Positions 46,008-54,484 of a DNA stretch of 64,000 bases are shown piece by piece. Positions within the stretch are counted from its first letter, which is position 1, and the number at the start of each line of letters is the position of its first letter. Both the position numbers and the translations under genes were made by a program. Where the stretch lies: NCBI GenBank assembly GCA_963837345.1, contig CAWIMX010000001.1, forward strand, positions 2,356,001 through 2,420,000. The letters are read 5' to 3'. The DNA comes from CAWIMX01 sp963837345 (GTDB lineage: Bacteria; Acidobacteriota; Vicinamibacteria; Vicinamibacterales; CAVVIG01). The notes beneath the pieces were generated by a model. The model saw only the letters and a program-made list of their open reading frames with translations. It was not told the origin of the DNA and searched no databases.

Positions 46008-47095
46008 CCATGCGAAACGTTGCGGGAGCCGTACTGTTGTCGGTCGCGGCCTGGCTGCTTCCGGTCACCGCCGCCGGGCAGGGCGCCGGTCCCTCGCAGT
46101 CGCCCACCGAGCCCACGCCCGCGCAGGAGGAGGCGGTGCGCGCCGGCATCCGCCTTCACGACGAAGGGAAGTACGACGAGGCGATTGCGGCGTATCAGGC
46201 GGTGCTCGACGAGACGCCCGGCGCCGTGACCGCGCTCTACGAGCTCGCCTACTCCTATGCGGCGAAGGAGGACTACGCGCAGAGCATCGCCACCGCCCGC
46301 CGCGGCGCGGCCTACCAGTCGGAGCTGCTGCCGCTCTTCTACGACATCATCGGCTACTCGCTCGACGCGATGGGCGAGCCGCGCCAGGCGATCGACGCCT
46401 ATCGGCAGGGGCTGGCGCTCGTGCCCGACGCGTCGCAGCTCTATTTCAACATGGCGGTCACCTTCCTCGAGAGCCTGCAGGACGAGCCGGGCGCCCGGCT
46501 GGCGCTCGAGCGGGCGGCATCGATCGACCCGCGCCATGCCGGCACCCAGCTTCTGCTCGGCCAGGTGTTCCAGCGCGGCGGCTACACGACTCCCGCGCTG
46601 CTGGCGCTGTCGACCTATCTGATCCTCGAGCCGGCCGGGCGCAGCTCGGTCCAGGGCTACGGCCTCTGGCGGATCGTGCTGCGCGGCGGCGCTGACGACA
46701 GCCGCGGCGGTCTCGCCCCCGCGCCGGCGCGCCAGCCGTCGAAGACCGACGAGGGCGACTTCGCGGCGCTGGACCGGGCCGTCGGCGAGAGCCATGTCGT
46801 CGCGGTGGCCGCACAGGACGGCGGCGCCACCGAGATCGTGGCGCTGGTGGCCCAGCTCGATCGCCTGCTGGGCGCGCTCGCCGAGCGCCCGGCCGCCGCC
46901 GCGCCCGCCTTTGCCGACACGCACTACGTGCCGTATTTCGTCGAGCTCAAACGGCGCAACTTCGTCGAGCCCTTCGTGTACTGGGTGTCGCAGCGCACGC
47001 CGGTGACAGGGGTGCAGGAGTGGCTGGCACGCAACCGGCCCCGCGTGCAGGAGTTCCTCGACTGGACGAACGCGTACGAGTGGCCCGCGCCGTGA
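46004..47095 (+). CDS. secreted TPR-repeat protein
   Basis: A 363-residue protein with a signal peptide (VLLSVAAWLLPVTAAGQG). About four to five tetratricopeptide repeats lie at residues about 45-220 (GKYDEAIAAYQAVLDETPG, GEPRQAIDAYRQGLALVPD, EPGARLALERAASIDP). The C-terminal third has no recognised domain (HYVPYFVELKRRNFVEPFVY). It is coupled to the NHL gene by a 4-nt overlap, suggesting a shared periplasmic complex. Confidence 0.88.
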   Translation: MTMRNVAGAVLLSVAAWLLPVTAAGQGAGPSQSPTEPTPAQEEAVRAGIRLHDEGKYDEAIAAYQAVLDETPGAVTALYELAYSYAAKEDYAQSIATARRGAAYQSELLPLFYDIIGYSLDAMGEPRQAIDAYRQGLALVPDASQLYFNMAVTFLESLQDEPGARLALERAASIDPRHAGTQLLLGQVFQRGGYTTPALLALSTYLILEPAGRSSVQGYGLWRIVLRGGADDSRGGLAPAPARQPSKTDEGDFAALDRAVGESHVVAVAAQDGGATEIVALVAQLDRLLGALAERPAAAAPAFADTHYVPYFVELKRRNFVEPFVYWVSQRTPVTGVQEWLARNRPRVQEFLDWTNAYEWPAP

Positions 47096-47105
47096 GGAAG
47101 GCGGC

Positions 47106-47837
47106 TCAGGGACGTTCTGCGGCCCGGGCGCCTTTCAGGATGTTCGGCAGCGCGTAGTTGCCCTCGTGGCAGGCGTATTCGAAGAGGCGATCGTCGGTGC
47201 GGGTCATCGGCACGAGGGCGCTCCAGAGCACGCTGAACGCCGTCGGATCGTTCACGGTGAATGCGTAGTGCAGCGTCCGCTCGTCGACGAGGGTGAAGCG
47301 CTCGACGAGCCGCATCGCCTCGTCGGAGCCCTGGACGCTGACCTTGTCGGTTGTAGGGACCCGGCAGCATCGGCGGGCCGGCGTTGAACGCGAGGCAGCG
47401 CTCCTGCAGCGACCGCGTCTCGGGGTCGTCGGCACCGCCCCCCGGCCTCCGCGTCCTCCTCGTCCGCGTCCGGACGGGCGTGCCGGCACGCGGCCGTCGG
47501 ACGGATCGACGACGAGCGACGTCACCTTCCGCCCGTCCACCGTCGCCAGTTCGTCGCCGCGCTCGAACCAGTAGTCGTTGACGGCGCGGCCGACGTCCGC
47601 CTGCGCACCGCCGTCCCGGCGATCGCGGTTGCCCCGCGAGAGGGTGTCGCGCACGAAGGCCTCGGCCTCCGCGTCGGTGAAGTCGCGCCGGTCACCGAAT
47701 GACGCCGGCCGCTCGAGCGGCGTCAAGGTGGCGAATCCCCACACGCCCTCGATGCTGGTGGGACGCGCCTGGCCCGCCCAGGCCAGAGAGGCGCCGGTCA
47801 CGCACAGGGCAGCCGACAGCACGCGGCGGACCATCAT
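47106..47837 (-). pseudogene. decayed 'YACHEGN'-family secreted protein gene
   Basis: The ends match the intact paralogue at 57797-58714: TPLERPASFGDRR, TSLVVDPSDGRVP, then LVERFTLVDERTLHYAFTVNDPT and FEYACHEGNYALPNI. The middle is broken. After GRGGRGG the family sequence (DDPETRSLQERCLAFNAGPP) continues in another frame, pointing to an indel at a C6 run (47438-47443). About 60 residues between PGPYN and TDKVSVQG are missing. The open frame joins the two ends only because the second change restores it, so the product would lack the conserved centre. It lies 40 bp after PQQ dehydrogenase 3 on the same strand, probably the same operon. Confidence 0.75.
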
Positions 47838-47877
47838 CCGATCACGATCGCCGAACCGAAGCCATGAGCGGGCCTGG

Positions 47878-50017
47878 TCAGGGCAACGCGTATGCGACGT
47901 ACTCGCCGGTGTACGGCCCGCCGCTCATCGCCACGACGATGTACTGCTTGCCGTCGGCGAGGTAGGTCATCGGCGAGCCGCTCTGCGGCGCGGCCATCAG
48001 CACGGCGCCGACCTCACGGCCCGTGGCCTTGTCGTACGCGCGGAGCATCGCGCCGCGCGGGCGGCCGCCAGGATTGGTCACCTGCGAGTCGCCCATCACG
48101 ACGACCGTGCGCGTCGACATCAGACCGACGCCGGACGTGCCGGGCTGGCCGGTGTTCGGGATGTTCAGGCCCCGCAGCGCCGGGTGGTTGCGCACCGTGT
48201 CGGGCGTCTCGCCCGCCGGCACCTGCCACAGGATCTCACCGCGGTCGAGGCTGATGGCTGTCAGCGTCCCGTACGGCGGCTTCATGATCGGGAGGCCGTC
48301 AACGGTCAGCGTCGGCGTCGGCGCAGCGGGCGCCCCAGACGCCGGCGCCGCCTCGGAGAGGTCGTCGCGCGTCTTATGTCCGGAGTCGGCCGCGCAGCAG
48401 TCGCCCGGCCCGAAGATCTCCCGGAACGGTCGTCCGCCGACGCCTGCCACGTAACGAATGTCGGAGAAACCCGCCGGCGGCGCGACGAGCGACCGCGACG
48501 AGGGTCCGTCGCCCGACTGCGCGTACACCACGCGCAGCTCGGGATCGCCGCCCGAGCCTGGCCAGTTGGTGGCTGTGCCCGCGCCAATGGCGCCGACGAT
48601 GCCGTTCACGTCGCCGAGGATCGGCGGCGTGAACACCGAGTCACCCACCTTGAATCGCTTGAGCACGTCGAGCGCTTTCGCGCGCAGCTCCGGTGTGAAG
48701 TCGATCACGTCGTCCGGCACGCGAAACAGGTTGCGCCCGTAGGCCGGCGGCTTGGTGGGGAAGGGCTGCGTCGCCGCGGTCTTCTCGCCGGGCACGTCGG
48801 ACTGCGGCACGGGGCGCTCCTCGATCGGCCAGATCGGCTGGCCCGTGGCGCGGTCGAGCACGTAGAGAAACCCGAGCTTGCTCGGCTGGGCCACCGCTTT
48901 GATCGTCCGGCCGTTGACCCGGGCATCCATCAGGATCGGCGCCGACGAGTTGTCGAAGTTCCAGATCGGATGATGCACGAACTGGAAGTGCCACTTGCGG
49001 ACGCCGGTCTTGAGGTCGACCGCGACCAAGGTGTCGGCGAACAGGTTGTCGCCCGGACGATGGCCGCCGTAGAAGTCGGACGTCGGGTCCTCGACCGGGA
49101 GGTACGCGAGGCCGAGGTCCGGGTCGACGCTGATCTGGGTCCATACCCCGGCGTTGCCGTTCACGGCCCACGAGTCGTCCGCCCATGTGTCGTTGCCGAA
49201 CTCGCCCGGCCGCGGGATGGTGTTGAACGTCCAGAGCAGGCGCCCGCTCCGGACGTCGAACGCGCGCACGAGCCCCTTCGTATTGTCGTGCGTCGGGACG
49301 GTCTGGCCTTCGCGGAACGACGAGCCGACGATGACGACATCGCCGGCCACCGTGGGCGTCGAATGCACGCCAATCTCGCCGCTCTCGAGATCGATCGGCT
49401 GGTTGTTGCCTTTGACCACGCCGACCTTCAGATCGACCGTGCCATTGGTGCCGAACGAGTTGATGGGCGCGCCGGTCTTCGCGTCGAGCTCGACCAGGCG
49501 ATAGCCGGTCGTGACATAGAGGATTCGCTGATCGCCCTGTCCGTCGGTCCAGGTACTCGACGCCGCGGCCCGAGAGCTGTCGCGGCGCGACGGCCGACCG
49601 CTTCCCTTCCCGCATGCTGTGCGCCCAGATCAATTCCCCCGTCTTGCCGTCGAGCGCGATCACCGAACGCCGCGTGCCGCCCGTCGTGTAGAGGACGCCG
49701 TTCACGGCGAGGGGCGTGCCTTCGAGCTTGTACTCGGGGAAGGGCCCGAGATTGTCCGTCTTGAAACGCCACGCGACTTCGAGGTTGTTGAAGTTGGCGC
49801 CGGTGATCTGCGTGAGCGGCGAGAACCGCGTGCCCGCCAGATCCGCGTTGTAGTGAGGCCAGTCGCCCTTCGCCGTGCTGGGCTCCCCGGGAGGCGCGGC
49901 GGCCTGGCCGGCCAGATCAGGTGTGGTCCATCGCGGCTCGAGCACGAATACGCCGAGCACCACCAGGATGCCCGCCGCCACCGAGGTTGACGCCGACCGA
50001 AGCAGTCTTCGCGCCAT
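47878..50017 (-). pseudogene. PQQ-dependent dehydrogenase 3, one +1 frameshift
   Basis: A third PQQ propeller protein, clearly divergent from the tandem pair. It has a good SD (GGAGGG) before MARRLLRSASTS and an N-terminal hydrophobic segment. Blade motifs include VIALDGKTGELIW, VRAFDVRSGRLLWTF and VAVDLKTGVRKWHF. At about 49552 an extra base turns VEYWTDGQGDQRILYV into a different frame; removing it gives 713 codons with no other break. The insertion is at the same motif as YWTDGRGDER in copy 1. This is either a recent pseudogene or a base error. No heme motif. The YACHEGN relic follows downstream. Confidence 0.85.
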
Positions 50018-50153
50018 TGCATCCCTCCCCGTTGTGAAAGAGCCGGGAACCCGTGATCGGGGCATTGTAGTGCGGCACGGCGATGTGTCAACTCGGCTTC
50101 TTTCGCGAAGGGCGGCCCGCCGAGCCGGCCCGCGTCGGCGCTAGACTAGCCAC

Positions 50154-50666
50154 ATGCCAACGACCGAGCGGCCTCGGCAATATATCGACCGCATCCTGTC
50201 GAACCTCGGAGACGCGGACCCGTGGGACGTCCTGGCCTCGACGCCCGGTCGGCTGCGCCAACTCGTCGCCGCGAGGTCGCCAGCCGACCTGGCGCGCAAG
50301 CCGGCGCCCGACCGCTGGTCGACGCGGGAAATCCTGGCGCACCTGGCGGACTGTGAAGTGGTGATGGGATGGCGGCTGCGCAGCATTCTGGCGACGAGCG
50401 GCGCTCCGCTCCAGCCCTTCGACCAGAACCTGTGGGCGACGACGTTCAGGTACGAGGCCGTGCCGGTGGACGACTCGCTCGATCTGTTCGACGCGAACCG
50501 GCGGGGCAACCTCCGGCTGCTGCGCTCGATGGATCCATCCGCCTTCGAGCGCTTCGGGTTGCACCAGGAGCGCGGCCGCGAAACCGTGGCGCATCTGGTC
50601 CGGCTCAACGCCGGCCACGATCTGAATCACCTCAAGCAGATCGAGGCGTTGCTGACGGCGCCCTGA
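50154..50666 (+). CDS. DinB/YfiT-family putative metal-dependent protein
   Basis: A 170-residue four-helix-bundle protein of the DinB-like superfamily. The three metal His are recognisable: STREILAHLADCE near residue 61 and AGHDLNHLKQIEAL near 155. Family members include thiol transferases (bacillithiol, mycothiol), but the specific role here is unknown. It is divergent from PQQ dehydrogenase 3 across about 135 bp, and its stop leads into repeat array 2. Confidence 0.9.
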   Translation: MPTTERPRQYIDRILSNLGDADPWDVLASTPGRLRQLVAARSPADLARKPAPDRWSTREILAHLADCEVVMGWRLRSILATSGAPLQPFDQNLWATTFRYEAVPVDDSLDLFDANRRGNLRLLRSMDPSAFERFGLHQERGRETVAHLVRLNAGHDLNHLKQIEALLTAP

Positions 50667-50670
50667 TCCC

Positions 50671-51250
50671 GCCACGAGGCCACGGAGACTCGGGGCGACA
50701 GGAACCACGGAGACAGTGAGGCACAGGGAACAGTGTGCTCTCTGGGACCTGTCGTCTCCGTTGTTTGGCTGCCGCGGTGGTCGGTGTCGTTGGCTATCCC
50801 GCGCCGCTGGGGGTGACCTGCCACGACGCCACGGAGACTCGGGGAGACAGGAACCACGGAGACACTGAGGCACAGGGAACAGTATGCTCGCTTGGACCTG
50901 TCGTCTCCGTTGTTTGGCTGCCGCGGTGGTCCGTGTCGTTGGGTATCCCGCGCCGCTGGGAGTGACCTGCCACGACGCCACGGAGACTCGGGGCGACAGG
51001 AACCACCGAGACACTGAGGCACAGGGAACAGTGTGCTCTCTGGGACCTGTCGTTTCCGTTGTCCGGTTGCCGCGGTGGTCGGTGTCGTTGGCTATCCCGC
51101 GCCGCTGGGAGTGACCTGCCACGACGCCACGGAGACTCGGGGAGACAGGAACCACGGAGACACTGAGGCACGGAGAATACTGTCCTCTCTGTGTCCCGGT
51201 GTCTCTGTGGTTTGTTTCTCTTGTGTCCCTGTGGCTGGTGCCCGTGGCTT
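50671..51250. repeat. tandem repeat array 2, 149-bp period, about four units
   Basis: Units begin ACCACGGAGACA (or ACCACCGAGACA) at 50704, 50853, 51002 and 51151, each exactly 149 bp apart; the last is incomplete. Each unit ends CACGACGCCACGGAGACTCGGGG(A/C)GACAGGA, nearly the block that precedes each unit in array 1, but the central ~100 bp (GACCTGTCGTCTCCGTTGTTTGGC and following) is unrelated to array 1. The tail near 51190-51250 returns to CTCTGTGTCCCGGTGTCTCTGTGG, as in array 1. No gene is supported in this stretch, apart from the last codons of the methyltransferase at its right edge. Confidence 0.9.
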
Positions 51251-51256
51251 TGCGGT

Positions 51257-51781
51257 TCATTCTTGCCGCGACACGCGGCGCGGCGGCATCGTGTAGAAGA
51301 ACACCGGGTGCTGGCTCACCGTGATCCGCTCCTCCGGCACCCAGCCCGCCATCTCGAACCGATGCGAGACCACGCGCGTGCCGGGCTTGAGATCCCGCAC
51401 GAGCTTGGCTTCGAGCCGGAGGTTCGTGGCCGGCGACAGATAGAGCGTGACGACGGTCGCGTCGGCGATATCGGCGTCGAACAGATCCCCGCCCCGGAAT
51501 TCCACCAGCGCCTGCACGCCGGCCTTCGCCGCGTGCGCCCTCGAGGTCTCGACGAGCTTCGGGTCGAGCTCGATGCCCACGCCGTGTGCGCCGAACCGTC
51601 TGGCTGCTTCAATCACGATGTCGCCTTCGCCCGACCCGAGGTCGTACACCACGTCGTCGCCCGTGACGTGCGCGCCCTCGAGCATCGCGTCGGCAATGCC
51701 GGTGCTCGTGGGGACGAAGTGAATGTCGGGGACGTGGGCGGGGGCCTGGAAGAGCAGGAGGAGGGGGAGGAGGAGCGCCAT
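51257..51781 (-). CDS. class I SAM-dependent methyltransferase with signal-like N-terminus
   Basis: A 174-residue protein (from MALLLPLLLLFQAP). The SAM-binding motif I is VVYDLGSGEGDIVIEAA near residue 45, with GVGIELDPKLV as the acidic post-motif. The fold resembles the DOT1-like/Class I family. The N-terminus is a hydrophobic signal-like stretch, unusual for a cytoplasmic methyltransferase, so it may be exported or membrane-attached. A TTG five codons upstream is an alternative start. Substrate unknown. The 3' end reaches the edge of array 2. Confidence 0.8.
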   Translation of the reverse strand: MALLLPLLLLFQAPAHVPDIHFVPTSTGIADAMLEGAHVTGDDVVYDLGSGEGDIVIEAARRFGAHGVGIELDPKLVETSRAHAAKAGVQALVEFRGGDLFDADIADATVVTLYLSPATNLRLEAKLVRDLKPGTRVVSHRFEMAGWVPEERITVSQHPVFFYTMPPRRVSRQE

Positions 51782-51834
51782 GGGGGGATTGTACAACTGA
51801 GGAACGGAGGCACGCCGCGGTGTAATCTTGACGA

Positions 51835-54450
51835 ATGATGTCGCACGTGCGGGCGGCTCAGCGGTTTCTGGGCGTGCTGCCGCTGCTGCTCGTGTCTCTG
51901 CCGGCGTACGCCCAGCGGCTTCCCACCACGGTCACACCCAGCCACTACGACCTGGCGATCGTGCTCGATCTCGCGAACGAGCGGTTCGAGGGCACGGAAA
52001 CGATCCTGGTGAACCTGCGGCAGCCCGCTCAGGCCGTCACCCTGAACGCCATCGGCATCGAGTTTCACGCCGTCGCGATCGACGCGGGAACCGGCGAGAG
52101 CCAGCCTGCGTCGGTCGAGCAGGATGAAGGGAACGAAACCGCGACGCTCACAGTGGCCCATCGTCTGCCTGCGGGGCCCGCCCGGATCCGCATCACGTAC
52201 GCGGCGGCGCTGAATCATCAGCTGCAGGGCTTCTACGTAAGCCAGGGTCAGGGCCGCAAGTACGCCGTGACGCAGTTCGAGTCGACCGACGCCCGCCGCG
52301 CCTTTCCCTGTTTCGACGAGCCGTCGTTCAAGGCGACCTTCTCGGTCACGCTCACGATCGACCAGGGCGACATGGCCATCTCGAACGGCCGCGTCATGTC
52401 CGACACCCCGGGGCCGGGAGCGGGGCGGCACACGGTGGCGTTCGCCGAATCGCCGAAGATGTCGTCCTACCTCGTGGCGATGGCGGTCGGCGACTTCGCG
52501 TGCAACGACGGCGAATCGGACGGCATTCCCATTCGCGTCTGCGCGATTCCGTCGAAGAAGCATCTGACGGGGCTGGCGCTCGAGGCCGCCGAGCACGTCC
52601 TCGCATTCTACGACTCGTACTTCGCCATCCGGTACCCCTACGGCAAGCTCGACATGCTGGCCGTGCCGGATTTCGCGGCCGGCGCGATGGAAAACACCGC
52701 GGCGATCATCTACCGGGAAACCGATCTGCTGGCCGACGAGCAGACGGCGTCGGTCGCGACGCGAAAGAACGTCGCCTCGGTGGTGGCGCACGAGATGGCC
52801 CACCAGTGGTTCGGCGATCTCGTGACGATGGCCTGGTGGGACGACATCTGGTTGAACGAAGGCTTCGCCACGTGGATGGCGAACCATCCGCTCGAGGCGT
52901 GGAAGCCGGAGTGGGACGTTCCGGTCGACGAGCAGGCCGAAAATCAGGCCGCCCTTCGCCTCGATGCTCTCGCGTCGACCCGGCCGATCCAGGCGGCCGT
53001 CGAGACGCCCGCGCAGATCGATGAAGCCTTCGATCCGATTGCGTATCAGAAAGGGGCCGCCGTCCTGCGGATGATCGAGAGCTATGTCGGCCCCGAGACG
53101 TTCCGCTCGGGCGTGAATGCGTATCTGCAGGCGCACGCGTACGCCAACGCCACATCGTCCGATTTCTGGAACGCCATCGCCAAAGCATCCGGGAAGCCGG
53201 TTGATCGCATTCTGCAGACCTTCGTGAGTCAGCCTGGAGCGCCACTGCTCACGGTGGCCGAAGCCTGCCGCGACGATCGCACACAGGTCGCGCTGGCGCA
53301 GCAGCGCTTCCGCGGGACGCCGTCTGCCGCGGCCCAGCCAGGCGGGCCCTGGCAGATCCCGGTGTGCCTGCACGGGCCGCGCCCGGGCGCCCCCGCCTGC
53401 AGCGTGCTCGCGGGCGCGAGCGCCACTCTCACGGCGGGCGCGGCGTGCGTGCCGTGGGTGTTCGCCAACAACGGCGGGCGCGGTTACTACCGCACGTCGT
53501 ACCCGCCGGACGTGCTCGAGGCGATGGCGCCGCACGTGGAAACCGACCTGAGCGGTCCGGAGCGGCTGTCGCTTGCGGCCGACGAGTGGGCGCTCGTGGC
53601 TGCGGGCCGGCACGACGCCGGCACCTACCTCACGCTGGCGTCCGGGTACGGACGGGAGCCGGCGAGCGGCGTGCTCAGCGAGGTGACGACGCGCTTCGCC
53701 TTCATCGGCCAGTACCTGACCACCGACGCCACGCGGCCGAAGTTCCAAGCCTTCGTCCGGTCGCTGCTCGAACCGGCCGCGCGCGACCTGGGGTTCCAGC
53801 CGTCGCCCGGCGAGAGCGATGCCAGGCGCTCGCTGCGGGCCGTCGTGATCGGCGCGCTCGGCGGAACGGCCGACGACGCCGACGTGATCACGAGCGCACG
53901 AGCGGCGCTCGACCGTGCACTCGCGGGCCGCGAGACGCTCGATCCGACGATGGCATCGGCGGTCGTGGCGGTGGCTGCGTCCCACGGCGACGCGCGGCTG
54001 TTCGACGCGCTCGCCGCCGCGGCCGCCGCGGCCACGGAGCCCGAGGTGCACTACCGGTACTTGTACGCGCTCACCGCGTTTCGCGATCCCGGGCTGATCG
54101 ATCGCGCGCTCGATCGGGTGCTCACCTCGGACATCCGGACGCAGGACGCCTGGCTGTACCTGGCCCGGTTCTTCGCCAATCCCGCCGCCCGCGATCGCGC
54201 CTGGGCATTTACCAAAGCGCACTGGACCGCGCTCCAGCCCAAGCTCGCCGTGTTCGAAGCCGACTCCGGCCTGGTCAACGCGCTGGGCGGCTTCTGCGAC
54301 CGGCGCACGCGCGACGACATCGCCTCGTTCTTCGCCGGGCATCCGCTGCCGGGCGCGGTTCGCACGCTGCGGCAGACGCTCGAGCGCATCGACAGCTGCA
54401 CGGGGCTCCGCGAGCGTCAGACGGGTCCGGTCACGAAGTGGCTCAAGTGA
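51835..54450 (+). CDS. M1-family zinc aminopeptidase, secreted
   Basis: An 871-residue protein with a signal peptide (FLGVLPLLLVSLPAYAQ). M1 hallmarks are the exopeptidase motif GAMEN near residue 285, the zinc site VVAHEMAHQWFGDLVT near 318 and the third ligand Glu in WLNEGFATW. A C-terminal ERAP1-like helical domain covers about 530-870. It removes N-terminal residues from peptides in the periplasm or outside. It starts with two adjacent ATGs. Together with M2, M28-like and M29 enzymes here it points to a peptide-degrading lifestyle. Confidence 0.94.
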   Translation: MMSHVRAAQRFLGVLPLLLVSLPAYAQRLPTTVTPSHYDLAIVLDLANERFEGTETILVNLRQPAQAVTLNAIGIEFHAVAIDAGTGESQPASVEQDEGNETATLTVAHRLPAGPARIRITYAAALNHQLQGFYVSQGQGRKYAVTQFESTDARRAFPCFDEPSFKATFSVTLTIDQGDMAISNGRVMSDTPGPGAGRHTVAFAESPKMSSYLVAMAVGDFACNDGESDGIPIRVCAIPSKKHLTGLALEAAEHVLAFYDSYFAIRYPYGKLDMLAVPDFAAGAMENTAAIIYRETDLLADEQTASVATRKNVASVVAHEMAHQWFGDLVTMAWWDDIWLNEGFATWMANHPLEAWKPEWDVPVDEQAENQAALRLDALASTRPIQAAVETPAQIDEAFDPIAYQKGAAVLRMIESYVGPETFRSGVNAYLQAHAYANATSSDFWNAIAKASGKPVDRILQTFVSQPGAPLLTVAEACRDDRTQVALAQQRFRGTPSAAAQPGGPWQIPVCLHGPRPGAPACSVLAGASATLTAGAACVPWVFANNGGRGYYRTSYPPDVLEAMAPHVETDLSGPERLSLAADEWALVAAGRHDAGTYLTLASGYGREPASGVLSEVTTRFAFIGQYLTTDATRPKFQAFVRSLLEPAARDLGFQPSPGESDARRSLRAVVIGALGGTADDADVITSARAALDRALAGRETLDPTMASAVVAVAASHGDARLFDALAAAAAAATEPEVHYRYLYALTAFRDPGLIDRALDRVLTSDIRTQDAWLYLARFFANPAARDRAWAFTKAHWTALQPKLAVFEADSGLVNALGGFCDRRTRDDIASFFAGHPLPGAVRTLRQTLERIDSCTGLRERQTGPVTKWLK

Positions 54451-54484
54451 GCCGAGGCGCTGAGGAACTCAGCAACCGAGGGAC

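Noticed and set aside
50627..51260. Long open frames through array 2 on both strands
   Set aside because: They are repeat translations without start signals; the 149-bp unit also shifts frame each copy.
51757..51805. TTG at 51796 as the methyltransferase start
   Set aside because: No SD before it and it adds only MYNPP; the ATG at 51781 starts the hydrophobic segment directly.
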